Part shown: in pieces, positions 14,486 to 26,100 of the stretch
How the letters are laid out: every line of letters begins with the position of its first letter
Position numbering within the stretch: position 1 is the stretch's first letter
Origin: Planctomycetota bacterium
GTDB taxonomy: Bacteria; Planctomycetota; Planctomycetia; Planctomycetales; Planctomycetaceae
DNA length: 35,904 nt
Assembly (NCBI GenBank): GCA_003671275.1
Contig: QWPB01000114.1
Coordinates: 1-35,904, forward strand
Direction: 5' to 3'
The notes under the pieces: generated by a model
Told to the model about the DNA's origin: nothing
Databases searched by the model: none
Seen by the model: the letters and a program-made list of their open reading frames with translations, nothing else
Made by a program: the position numbers and the translations under genes

Positions 14486-15825
14486 CTCCCCTGCCGTTTG
14501 TCCGAACCGCTGCACTCGGAGCGTTCTTTGCGGTCGGCATCGTTCTGCACCCGCAGCTCGTCGCTGAAGAGATGTTGCACCGTCGGGCGGACGATCGTCC
14601 AGTCATCATTGCTGCCCAGGTTCAGAAATTTGGCGTACAACGATACGACTCGAAACGGTTGATCCTGTTCACCGATATCCCTGAGAAACAGGCCCATGAA
14701 CTTGTCGGTCTGGTCGATCAGGTCTGGCCACAGTGGGAGGCTCAACTGGGGCCGATCCCCCCGGCACGCGATGGGCGTCCGTTCCAGTTGACCGGCTATG
14801 TGATGCGTGATCCCCAGGTGTTCGCGGAGGCGGGGCTGGTCCAGCGGGCCCCTTCGAACCTTCTGCATGGGGTCCATAAGAACTACGAGTTCTGGATGGA
14901 CGACCAGCCGTGGGACTACTACCGGCGGCATCTACTCCTGCACGAGGCCACCCATTGCGTGATGATGTGTGGTGAGGATACCAACTATCCCCCGGTCTGG
15001 TTTCTGGAGGGGATGGCTGAGTTCTTTGGAACGCACGACCCGCAGCCAAAGTTCCAGAGCGGGGTGATCCCGCCCTCGGCAGAGGCGGCTCATGGGTTTG
15101 GACGGATTGAGATGCTTCGTAACGAAGCGATCGCCGGAAACGCTTTGACCGCGAGGCAAGTCACACGGCTGGGAGCCCGCGAGTTCAGCGAATCCCGTTC
15201 GACGCCGTATGCGTGGAGTTGGGCTCTGTGTACCTACCTGGCCCGGCATCCCGCAACACGCAATGAGTTCCGTCAACTGTGCCGGGAACGTAATGGGACA
15301 CGATTTCAGGTGGCATTCGAACGATTGCAAGTGGCCCATCCCGAGGTATTGGGAGCCGAGTGGGAGATCTATCGCGATCATCTGGTTTACGGCTACGACC
15401 TGGAGCGACAGGCCATCCAGTTTACGAAGTCCCAGCCACTCTCCGGGTCGGTGGCTTGCGAAGTGGACGCCGCCCGAGGCTGGCAGGGTGTCGGAGTGAC
15501 CGTCACTGCCGGACAACCCCTGAAGATCACCGCCTCCGGTCGGATCACACTGGCTACGACGACCAAGCCGTGGATCAGCGAACCCTCGGGGATCAGCATT
15601 CGGTACGCAAATCAACAACCGATCGGTCGCTTGCAGGGGGCCATCCAGCGGACAACCCCCGCCGCCGACCGCCCCGCCGGACACTGGGAGTTCTTTGATC
15701 TCGGGCCCGCGTGTTCACTGGCTGCGCCCGCTACGGGAACCCTCTTTCTTCGCATCAACGATCGGAGCGACTCGCTCTCCGACAATCAGGGAAGCTACCA
15801 GGTCACCGTGTCGACCGCGCCGTAA
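14482..15825 (+). CDS. Exported gluzincin metallopeptidase (HExxH) with C-terminal beta domain
   Basis: The 447-residue product has a signal peptide (VRTAALGAFFAVGIVLHPQLVA) and a central zinc-peptidase core. HEATH is at 154-158, followed by WFLEGMAEFFG at about 173-183, whose Glu (176 or 179) is the expected third zinc ligand, as in peptidase MA-clan gluzincins. The last 130 residues (from VACEVDAARGWQG) are beta-rich and end in a jelly-roll-like strand series, possibly a binding domain. GGGAGGG lies 6-11 nt before the ATG. The ATG overlaps the stop of the alpha/beta hydrolase gene by four bases, so the two exported enzymes are made together. The substrate is unknown. Confidence 0.82.
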   Translation: MTPLPFVRTAALGAFFAVGIVLHPQLVAEEMLHRRADDRPVIIAAQVQKFGVQRYDSKRLILFTDIPEKQAHELVGLVDQVWPQWEAQLGPIPPARDGRPFQLTGYVMRDPQVFAEAGLVQRAPSNLLHGVHKNYEFWMDDQPWDYYRRHLLLHEATHCVMMCGEDTNYPPVWFLEGMAEFFGTHDPQPKFQSGVIPPSAEAAHGFGRIEMLRNEAIAGNALTARQVTRLGAREFSESRSTPYAWSWALCTYLARHPATRNEFRQLCRERNGTRFQVAFERLQVAHPEVLGAEWEIYRDHLVYGYDLERQAIQFTKSQPLSGSVACEVDAARGWQGVGVTVTAGQPLKITASGRITLATTTKPWISEPSGISIRYANQQPIGRLQGAIQRTTPAADRPAGHWEFFDLGPACSLAAPATGTLFLRINDRSDSLSDNQGSYQVTVSTAP

Positions 15826-15869
15826 TACGGGGGGTGTTAGAGTCGTTTTCGAACTGGAAACCGGCCCGG

Positions 15870-15937
15870 CAGACAGGCTTGTTTGCTCCACGGACCAGCG
15901 GCGCAGATATCTCCCGTAGCACCGACATTCCTGTCTG
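15870..15937. repeat. Inverted repeat in the convergent spacer before recA
   Basis: CAGACAGG (15870-15877) and CCTGTCTG (15930-15937) are perfect 8-nt inverted arms about 52 nt apart. The right half (GTAGCACCGACATTCCTGTCTG region) resembles short dispersed elements I recall from planctomycete genomes. It lies between the ends of two convergent genes and could fold into a long hairpin, but no T-run follows on either strand. Confidence 0.4.
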
Positions 15938-16043
15938 AGCGAACGGAAAACCGACTCTGAATCTGCTCAAAACACAAACGGGAGCCCCGGGGCATGAGTG
16001 CCGCTCTCTGCGAATTCACCGAGACTCCGGGGTGCCCTTCCCC

Positions 16044-17111
<1,068 letters not shown>

Positions 17112-17170
17112 GGTGAGTCCTTACGAATGCCGAATGCCGAGCGACACCCGCCGCCCTAGTGAACGGTTGA

Positions 17171-17199
17171 TTAGTACCCGATTCCTGCGATGTTTGCAA
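17171..17199 (-). promoter_or_regulatory. recA promoter
   Basis: On the minus strand, TTGCAA (17199-17194) is followed by exactly 17 nt and TACTAA (17176-17171). These match four of six positions of each consensus box. The predicted start near 17164 gives a leader of about 53 nt before the recA ATG. No convincing dyad for a LexA-type repressor overlaps it. Confidence 0.6.
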
Positions 17200-17294
17200 C
17201 GGGGAATTTCAGCGTTTCCCGGTCTTTGCGCCGCCGAAAGCGTCTCCTGTGACGGCAGCATCAACGGCAAACAGAATGGCCCCCGGCGGCGGCC

Positions 17295-18269
17295 TTAATC
17301 CGCGTTGTCGTTCTTGTGTCCATTCCTGAACAGCACACTGACCGACTCGTTGCGATGAATTCGGCGAATGGCCTCACCCAGCATGGGGGCGATCGACACG
17401 GTCCGCATATTGGGAGGAGTGGGGTGCAACCGCGGCGGAATCGAGTCCGTCACAACAATTTCCTCGATATCCACACCCGCCAGATTTTCGGCGGCATTCC
17501 CGCAGAAGACCCCATGTGTGGCCCCAATATAGACCTTTCGGGCTCCGAACCGCAAAGCAATCTTGGCGGCTCCGCAAATCGAGCCAGCCGTCGAAATCAT
17601 GTCATCAAACAGGAACGCGACCTTGCCCTCAATGCTGCCGCCAATCAGATTGGCCTGCCGGGTTTCAGTGGCGCTGCTGCGACGTTTATCGATAATCGCC
17701 AAGGCCCCACCCAAATTCTCAACATGTTGCATCGCACGTTTGATGCTGCCCTCATCGGGACTGATAACGACCGTTTCATCGGACGAATAACCCAGTGTCC
17801 GGAAGTGATCGTCCAGAATCCGCGCGGCATACAGGTGGTCCACGGGCAGGTCAAAGAACCCCTGAATCTGGGCGGCATGCAGGTCCACCGCCAATACGCG
17901 GTCGGCCCCAGCTGTCGTAATCAGATTCGCGACAAGCTTCGCGGTAATCGGCACGCGGCCGCTATCTTTACGGTCCTGGCGGGCATAGCCAAAGTACGGC
18001 AGTACGACCGTGATCCGCTCCGCACTGGCGCGCTTGCAAGTGTCGATCAGAATCAACAACTCCATCAGGTTCTGATTCACCGGAGGGGCTGTCGGCTGAA
18101 TCAGGAACACATCGCGACCACGGACATTGTGGTTCAACTTGATGCTGGTTTCCCCGTCGGGAAAATCGGACAGTTCCATTGCTGCCAGTGGGACTCCCAG
18201 ATACTCGGCGATGTCCGCACTGAGCTTGGGGTGGGCGCGGCCGCTGATCAGGGTGAGGTGGTCGTACAT
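17295..18269 (-). CDS. prs: Ribose-phosphate pyrophosphokinase (PRPP synthetase)
   Basis: The 324-residue product matches class I PRPP synthetases over full length. It has FPDGETSIKL near 37-46, the flexible ATP loop PYFGYARQDRK near 95-105, metal/ribose site VLAVDLHAAQIQGFF near 130-144, the PRPP-binding loop FLFDDMISTAGS near 219-230, and a C-terminal VVTDSIP strand. It makes 5-phosphoribosyl diphosphate from ribose 5-phosphate and ATP for nucleotide, His and Trp synthesis. No SD is visible. It lies upstream of recA on the same strand, but recA has its own promoter in the 183-nt spacer. Confidence 0.97.
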   Translation of the reverse strand: MYDHLTLISGRAHPKLSADIAEYLGVPLAAMELSDFPDGETSIKLNHNVRGRDVFLIQPTAPPVNQNLMELLILIDTCKRASAERITVVLPYFGYARQDRKDSGRVPITAKLVANLITTAGADRVLAVDLHAAQIQGFFDLPVDHLYAARILDDHFRTLGYSSDETVVISPDEGSIKRAMQHVENLGGALAIIDKRRSSATETRQANLIGGSIEGKVAFLFDDMISTAGSICGAAKIALRFGARKVYIGATHGVFCGNAAENLAGVDIEEIVVTDSIPPRLHPTPPNMRTVSIAPMLGEAIRRIHRNESVSVLFRNGHKNDNAD

Positions 18270-18413
18270 GAGCCGCCAGGGACGGTGGAGGAAGTTTGAC
18301 CCAGCGTACAGGTTGGGCAGTCGATTTCAAAGGATACGGGAAGCTTCGATGAACTTCTTCCCCGAGGGGCTGACCAAGCCACGGCAATCCGAAGAATTCG
18401 TAATCTCGTACCG

Positions 18414-19616
18414 TCAGGCAGCCCGTTGCCACGTGGCCCGGAATCGCCCCCGAGCGGCGTCCCACAACGCTTCCACCGTGGTGGTATTGAGCGACACAAA
18501 CATCAGTGGCAATCCCAGCCACAATGATTTCCGCCCTCGTCGCTGGAACCATAACCCCGCCAGCGCCGCTCCATAGAACGTCGCCTGCAATCCCAGGATC
18601 ACCGCATAAAGCGGCTGGGAAACCAGGGCTACGTTGGTAGTCACAACCACCAGCAGCAACCACGGAGACACCAGGCGGGCGATCTTGTGAGACATGAATT
18701 CCCACCAGATCGGATTCTTCCAGGGAAGCAGCCAACGGGGTTGATTGAGGACGAGTTGGGCTGCGCCCGCAATCGTTCGCCGTTTCCGGACCGCTTCCTG
18801 TTCGGTCGAAGTCGACGGTGTGTTATAAGCAATGGCCCCCGCTTCCAAAATACAGCGAAACCCCTGCTCAATGGCTTGCATCGGAATCACCACATCATCC
18901 AGCAGCGTTGCTGCGGGAATGGGGCGGAACAACTCCCGGCGAATGGCATAGAGCGCCCCCGTGGCCCCGGGAACCGACCGAAAACGAGACTCCGCCTTTC
19001 GGATGAATTTCTCATACTTCCAATAGGCTCCAATCCCTTCAGCAGCTGTGGTTTCAGACTGATCGGATCGAAAGACCAATTCGCCCGAGACCACACCGAC
19101 GCGTGGATCGGCAAGACACGCCGTCAGTCGGGACAACGCCGTGGGGTCCAGGGTCTGTCGAGCATCGGTCAGAATGACGATCGGTTGCAGAGTCTGTGGA
19201 ACCAAGTCGCTGAGCACGGCAGGTTTCCCCCGACGCTCGGCAAAATGGACCAGTCGCACACGCGGGTCACCGTACTGTGAGAGCACCTCCGCCGTGTTGT
19301 CATCGGAGCCATCCGATCCAATCAGCACCTCTTGAATACGCTCGGCGCAGTCGGCGGCAAACAGGCTGTCGAGTTTGTTCTTCAGGCGTCTCCCCTCGTT
19401 GTAACCAGCGATGACCACAGAAATTCCAGCGACCGATCGATCTCGCTGGGGTTCCGCGGAATACCGGCGGCTACCGAGCCACACCAGGAAGGGATACCCC
19501 GCATAAATATAAACGAGCCCGGCAAGTGCTCCCCAGAAAATGATCGCCAGCACAGACACAGCACTTCCCCGAGGGAGTGACGGAAAACAAGGCCCTGTGA
19601 CCAGTTTAGCTCGCAT
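18414..19616 (-). CDS. Membrane-bound family 2 glycosyltransferase
   Basis: The 400-residue product has an N-terminal membrane segment (about 20-42, VLAIIFWGALAGLVYIYAGY). The GT-A domain shows VVIAGYNEGRRLKNKL, GSDGSDDNT near 98-106, the acidic ILTDARQTLDP near 146-156 in place of a classic DxD, and the catalytic-base DDVVIPMQ near 239-246. The R(K)RRTIAG region near 277 corresponds to the QxxRW site of processive GT2 enzymes but is degenerate. Two or three C-terminal membrane helices (about 310-375) complete the layout. A role in exopolysaccharide or cell-surface glycan synthesis is likely; donor and product are unknown. The ATG at 19616 lacks an SD; a GTG at 19559, preceded by GGGGAAG, is an alternative start that keeps the first helix. 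Confidence 0.85.
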   Translation of the reverse strand: MRAKLVTGPCFPSLPRGSAVSVLAIIFWGALAGLVYIYAGYPFLVWLGSRRYSAEPQRDRSVAGISVVIAGYNEGRRLKNKLDSLFAADCAERIQEVLIGSDGSDDNTAEVLSQYGDPRVRLVHFAERRGKPAVLSDLVPQTLQPIVILTDARQTLDPTALSRLTACLADPRVGVVSGELVFRSDQSETTAAEGIGAYWKYEKFIRKAESRFRSVPGATGALYAIRRELFRPIPAATLLDDVVIPMQAIEQGFRCILEAGAIAYNTPSTSTEQEAVRKRRTIAGAAQLVLNQPRWLLPWKNPIWWEFMSHKIARLVSPWLLLVVVTTNVALVSQPLYAVILGLQATFYGAALAGLWFQRRGRKSLWLGLPLMFVSLNTTTVEALWDAARGRFRATWQRAA

Positions 19617-19721
19617 TCCGAGAGGAGAAGCGGGGAGTCACCGGCAATTCCTGCAGCTCATTGCAGTTCCGACACCCCCCGTAGAAAAATGACTATACCG
19701 GAACTGATCACACTTAACTCT

Positions 19722-19928
19722 TTAACAGGTATATGGTTGTAAAGTTGACCATTGGTAAAAAACGATCGTTTTCGGTGAATCATCCCTATTGACCCTGACA
19801 AAAAATGCCCCATACAACCCGCGCTGGAACATCGCGTTCCGCACACCGCGACTCAACTCTTGAGTGGCAACCAGCTCGTGGGCCAATTCTGAACCGGATC
19901 GAAAGTCCAACCTCGGCATTCGATTCAT
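19722..19928 (-). CDS. Putative 68-residue hypothetical protein
   Basis: This frame (MNRMPRLDF...QPYTC) is preceded by AGGAGAGG, the best Shine-Dalgarno sequence in this part of the window, 5 nt before the ATG at 19928. The composition is protein-like: an amphipathic segment SGSELAHELVATQELSRGVR, then a beta-prone GAFFVRVNRDD...TIVFYQWS. The 3' half is richer in A+T than the neighbours. I recognise no family. It is divergent from the giant surface-protein gene (183 nt between starts) and 105 nt upstream of the glycosyltransferase on the same strand. It could be real and recently acquired, or a spurious frame with a chance SD. Confidence 0.45.
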   Translation of the reverse strand: MNRMPRLDFRSGSELAHELVATQELSRGVRNAMFQRGLYGAFFVRVNRDDSPKTIVFYQWSTLQPYTC

Positions 19929-19975
19929 CTTGCCTCTCCTGACCAAACGTCACCTTCAGAACAGTTCGTATACAG

Positions 19976-20024
19976 GTCGGCACACCCAGTGCCGATAACT
20001 GATACGACCGGTTTTGTCGGCACA
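19976..20024. promoter_or_regulatory. Candidate operator region between divergent genes: 9-bp direct repeat spaced 40 bp
   Basis: GTCGGCACA occurs at 19976-19984 and 20016-20024, exactly 40 bp (about four helical turns) apart. An inverted TGCCGA at 19990-19995 forms a 6-bp dyad with the first copy. The block sits between the 68-aa gene start (19928, minus) and the giant gene start (20112, plus). No strong -35/-10 pair for either gene was found. Repressor or activator binding is an inference from spacing only. Confidence 0.3.
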
Positions 20025-20111
20025 GCTGTCACATTCCGTACCGACCAAAATCACGACCGACTCTGGTGACCTGCCAGAATCGACGTGCATCCCAACCCTC
20101 TGGGGCGAACG

Positions 20112-23100
20112 ATGAGCGCTTCGAAAGCTTTCGCATTCTCGCTGGCAATCCTGCTGGGAGCTGGTCAAGCATCAGCCCAGGGCGTCATGTATGACGAGCC
20201 CATCGACACGGGTGCGGATTCCAGTGGATCGATTTCAGGGGCAGCTCCCATCGGCTCGGCGGGGGGGTACTTCTGGGCTCAGGGCGACTTTGGTGAACGA
20301 CCGGGCGTTCCGGGGAATTACGCCACCATTGGAGCTTTTGCCCCGCTCGACTTCCTCGGAGCGGACCAGCAATTCTTCATCGATGGAAACATGATGATCA
20401 ACGACAGCACCGAAATGGGGCTGAACGTTGGTCTGGGCTATCGCCGCTTGTTTGATTCGATCGGGATCGTCGGGGTCAACTCCTTCTACACCCTCGATCA
20501 GAGTCAGAACGGCTTCTCCTACAGCCGCAGTAGCTTCGGTGCGGAGTGGTTGACCGATTACTTCCAGTTGACCGGTAACCTGTACGTGCCGTTTGACAGC
20601 AGCGAGAACAATATTGGCCCGGTGATCCTCACCAAGGATTCCCTCTTCCTGAATAACAACCTGGCGTTCCGAAACATTCAGAATGCCGAAACCCCGCTCA
20701 AGGGAGCGGACATCGAAGTCGGTGTCCCCATTCCGGGGGCCGACTGGCTGTCCGTTCACGGCGGGGCCTACCTGTGGGATGGCAAGAACTCGGAAGAGGT
20801 CAAGGGAACCCGGGCTCGTGTGCAGGCCGACTTGACCAACGTTCTGCTCAACCTGTCATTGTCCAAGGATGACATGTACGGCAGCCAGGTTAACTTGGCG
20901 GCCACTTACTTCTTTGGAGCCCATGCGCCCAGCTATGCGCCGCGATCCAAGGATCTCTATGACCGGATGAATGACCGTACCCGCCGGTCCAACCGCATCG
21001 AAACCCGCGAAATCGTCGTTCGTCCGATCGAGTTGGCAATCAATCCAGACACCGGACTGGCCTACACCTTCACCCATGTGGACAACACGGCGGCTGCGGG
21101 CGGAGACGGGACCACTGAACTGCGTCTGAACAACCTCGGACTGGCCTCGGGAACGGGCTCCGACATCATTCTGGTCCATCGTGGCACGACCACCCTGGGA
21201 ACCCCGCTGACGGCTGGTGCCGGCCTGGTGATGGCTGACAATCAGCGGCTGTTCGGCGAAGGTTGCCCGACGTTTATCGACGTGGCCAATCGTCCGGGGG
21301 CTCCCTGCCCGCTGCCGGGCTGGGCGACCACCGGCACGAATCCGTTCGTGGCGGGTGGAGCGGGCGTCAACATTGTTACGCTGGCCGACAACAACATCGT
21401 GTCCGGCCTGAACATGGTTACCGGAGTGGGCGGGAACGCCATCGTCGGAAACGGCATCCAGGACTTCACTCTCACCAAGCTGAATCGAGACATCTCGCCC
21501 CCCACCACCACCGGAGCGGGCGGCGGAATCGTCTTGAACAACGCCACCGGTGTCGGCGTGATCGACGACTTTGGATTCAACATTCCGAGTGCCGTGGGGC
21601 CGAACGGAATCGCGATCACCAACACCAACACGACTCCGCTGAACGTCTCGATCACCAATGGCCGGTACCTCAACGGGGGTGAGAACGGCATCCTGCTGTC
21701 AGGGAATAACGCCGATATCTCGGCCACCATCAACAACGTCCTCAACTCCGGCAGCTCGACCGGCCTGCGCCTCAACGCCACCAACACCGGCGACGTGCTG
21801 GCAAACGTGACCAACAGTCAGTTCAACAATGCGGTTGGTGCGGCTCCTGGGACCGGCGATGGCCTGATGGTGACTGCCAACGGCGGCGATGCCCGGCTGA
21901 ATATCAGCAACTCAACGGCCACCAATGCCGCGCGGGATGGTCTGCATCTTGACGCCGTCAACGGCGGCCAGGCAACCGCATCGGTCAACACTCTGGATCT
22001 GTCCAATGCCGGTGTGGATGCACTCTTCGCGAATGCGGACGACTCCCGCATCAACCTGACGGCCACGGGCGTTAACGGGACCGGAGCGGGTGACGATGGC
22101 TTGGATTTCCGTCTGACCAACGGATCTCAGCTGTTCGGTACCGTCAACAACAGTAATCTGTCCGGAGCCGGAGATGATGGTGTGGTAGGTGTGCTCGGCT
22201 CTGGCTCCAACGCCGTGCTGCAAATCAACAACACCTCGCTGGCGAATGCGGGTGGAAACGGGTTGTTCGTCACGACCAGCGGCACATCGCAGTTCGTGGG
22301 AAGCCTGACTGACAGCTCCCTGGATAGTGCCACCGAGAACGGAGTCCGACTGGATACGGCGGGCACCTCGCGCAGTACGCTGACGCTGGACAACAGCGAC
22401 GCCACGAATGCCGGGCAAAATGGCCTCGTCGCGACGACGGTTGGAAATTCCCGGACCGATCTGGTCCTGATCGATCAAGCCTTTGATGGAGCCGGCCAAG
22501 ACGCCATCAATCTGGCCGCGACGACGAATTCTCTGATTCTGGTGTCCGGGAACAATGTTTCGGGTGCCGGAGCGGGAGACGATGGCCTGCAGATCTCGGC
22601 GGACGATGCCCGCATCGGCTTGAACTGGAGCAACACCGGTTCCTTTGCCGGAGCAACAGACGATGGCATCAACTTCGTTGGAATCAACGGGGCCAACATT
22701 GGCATCGGCATCTCTGGCTCCCCGAGTTCCTTTGATGGAGCGGGCGGCGATGGCATCAGTGGTTCGTTGAACAATTCGACCGGCACGATGGTGCTGTCAG
22801 ATGTCACCTTCCAGAATGCGGGCGGCGAAGGGATCGGCATTACCGCCATCGACTCGACGTTTAACGGCAGCATCACCGATGGCTCGTTCAACAACGCCGG
22901 TTCGAACGGTGCTCGACTGACTCTCAGCAATTCGACAGGTAATCTGGTTCTCAACAACACCGACCTGTTCAATGCGGGAGGTGACGCCCTTGTCGTATCG
23001 GCCATCAATGGTTCCGGGTCGACGGTCAACCTGCTGAATGGAATTTCACTGGACAGTGCGGGTGACGATGCGATCGATGTCAATGTCACAGACTCGACCG

Positions 23101-26100
23101 CCTTGGTTGTTGGCAGCGGAGTGTCGGGAAACAATGCCACCGATGACGCCATCCACGCCAGCAGCGACAACGGCGAGGTCGGCATTCTCCTTGCGAATGC
23201 TGGCTCCTTCACCGCTCCCGGCGGCGATGGCATCGACTTCTCGGGTATTAACAGCAGCACGCTGAACATTCAGGTCGCGGGCTTCCCGGCTGTGTCCTCC
23301 TTTGACAATGCCGGTGCGAATGGAGTTATCGGGACGCTGGACAACTCGACGGCCACCCTCGGGCTGTCCAACACCAGTTTCGACAACGCCGCTCTCGAAG
23401 GGCTGGGAATCACAGCTAACAACGGCTCCCTGTTCGACGGAACCGTCGTCAACGGCTCTTTCGAGAATGCCGGTGGCAATGCGGTCCGCATGACGCTGGA
23501 TGACTCGGATGGCAGCCTGATCCTGAGCACGGTGGATGCCAGCGGAGCGGGCGGACACGGCGTTACGGTGACCAGTGCCAACAATTCCACGGCAACCCTC
23601 GGACTGCTCAACGGTGTGTCGCTTGACGATGCCGCGCTGGACGCCATCAACATCGCTGCCAGCAACAGCTCTTCGGTGGGAGGGGCCGGAACCGGTGTCT
23701 CGGGATCCAATGCCGGGGATGACGGAATCGATCTTTCGGCCACAACCGGTTCGGCAATCCAGCTGACACTGAATCAAACGGGTTCGTTCGCCAATGCCGG
23801 TGGTGACGGAATTGTCACCAGTGCAGTGGACGGAAGTCTGGTCGACCTGACGGTCACAGGACCGGGAGCCTCCTTCAATGGAGCCACGGGCTTCGGTGCC
23901 AGCGTTACAGCCACCAATGGTTCCGCCGGTATCCTGGACCTCAATGGAGTAACCGTCCAGAACGCCGGACTGGATGCGATTCAGGGCACCGCCAACGTCG
24001 GCAGCCTTGTGCGGATGGACCTGACGAATGTTGCCCTCGACAACGCGGGTGATGACGCATTTGATCTCCTGGCCTCAAATGGCAGTCTGTTGGAGGTTGT
24101 CGGAAACGGTGTCTCGGGCCCGAATGCGACCGATGATGCCCTCCATGCGGAAGCGCTGACGGCTTCGCGAGTCGATGTGAACCTCAGTGCCACGGGCTCA
24201 TTCGCCAGTGCCGGAGACGACGGGATCGACTTTATCGGTACAGCGGGCAGTTCGGTCAACCTGGTGATCTCCGGTGCACCGTCCTCGTTTGACGGTGCCG
24301 GTGACAACGGCGTGATCGGTGTGTTGACCGATTCTGCGGGAACACTGAATCTGACGAACACCACCTTCCGCAATGCGGGGACCGATGGTTTGCACCTGGA
24401 TCTGACCAACTCAACGCTGACGGGTTCGGTCGTGGGTAGCGACTTCTCGCGGCCTGGTCCGGCTCCTTCGGGCGACGATGGACTGGAGCTGCTGCTCGAC
24501 AACTCCAACATGACGCTGAACTTCACGGGAACCCCCGTGGACAACGCGGGTGACGATGCGATTCACATCGAAGCCATCAACGGCTCACTGCTCAACACCA
24601 AGTTCACCGGCGGCTCACTGGTGAATGCCGGTGGTGACATGACCGACATCACCTTCGCCGGTGGTTCGGTGGTGAACTTCAACCTGGACCCGGTGGCCAC
24701 CGGGGCCAATCAGAATGGTCTGCGATTCACGGGAACCACCGGCGGTATCCTCAATGCAGATATCAGCGATTCTCCGATGTCGATCGCCACTGATGTGGTT
24801 GGACAGAATGGCGTGCTGGGAACCCTCAACAATGCCACGGCCAACTTGCGGCTGACAAACAGTGACATCTCGAATGCCACTCTCGACGGAATCAACGTCA
24901 ACGCTCAGAACGGATCAACGTTCAATGCAACCATCACGAACAGCCAGGTGTCGAACGCCGGTGGCGATGGCCTGGAGCTGACACTCATCGACTCCCAGTC
25001 CAGCATCACATTCGACGACAGCAATCTGAACGGTGCCGGTGGCGACGGCATTCGTGTCAACGGCACGAACTCGACCTTCAACCTGAATCTCTCGAATGGC
25101 ATCGACATCGATGATGCCACGGGAGATGCCATGGAATTCGTGGCGGATGACTCGACGTTTACCCTCAACGGAAACGCCGGAGTCACCGCGAACAATGCCG
25201 GTGGTGATGCCCTGCGGATCATTGCCACGAACGCGTCGACCGTCACGGGAGTGTTCAACGACCTGGACCTCGACAACGCATCCGCGAATGCCATTGACCT
25301 TCAGGCCACCGACTCGACGATCAACATTCAGGGTCGCGGGTTGACCACCGGAGACAGTGCCGGAGACGACGCCATCCGCATGGCGGGTTTAAATTCAAAC
25401 GTCACGTTGCAGCTGTTCAATGCCGGCTCGTTCGCCAATGCCGGTGGCGATGGCGTCGACATCAGCGGGGACGACAGCCTGATCGGTTTCCGGTTCAGTG
25501 GTGCGGCTCCGGGAGCTGCCAACCTGAGCGGAGCCAACAATAACGGCATCGTCGCCAATCTGATCAACGGCAGTGTGGGTCAGTTCATCATGGATGACTT
25601 CCAGATTCAGGGCTCGGGCCTGAACGGGATCAACCTGGGCCTGATCAACTCGGACATCGTGAATTCGACGTTTACGAATGGCCAGGTCGACAACAATGGC
25701 CAGGACGGAGTTGTCGGTAACCGGAGCGGTCTGCGGATTGTCGCTGACACCGACTCCAACATCGGCACGCGAGCCGGACAGGTGCCGGGGCTGACCTTCG
25801 ATGGCGTCTCCTTCCAGAACGATGCGACCAATCCACGGCCTCAGCAGCACGGCCTCGACATCTCGGTGGACGGCGACAGCTTTGTCGGTGCCAGCTTCAT
25901 CGGTGCGGACATTCGCAACAACGATGGGGACGGGGTGCTGCTGGATGTCAATCCGAATGCCTCTCCGCTGGATACGTCGCTCGCGGTTCTGAACTTCAGC
26001 AACACGTTCGTGAACACGAACTGGGGTGATGGACTGCACATCACTGCCACCAACGGAACCGACGATGCCACTCCGCCGCAGCTGAGCGGAGCCATCATCA

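Noticed and set aside
17112-17294. LexA (SOS) operator upstream of recA
   Set aside because: Only weak partial symmetry (GAAC...GATTC) is present around the promoter. Neither the E. coli, Bacillus nor alphaproteobacterial consensus is met.
22557-24110. CRISPR-like or non-coding tandem repeats
   Set aside because: The repeats are diverged, in frame, and several hundred bases long with no spacers.
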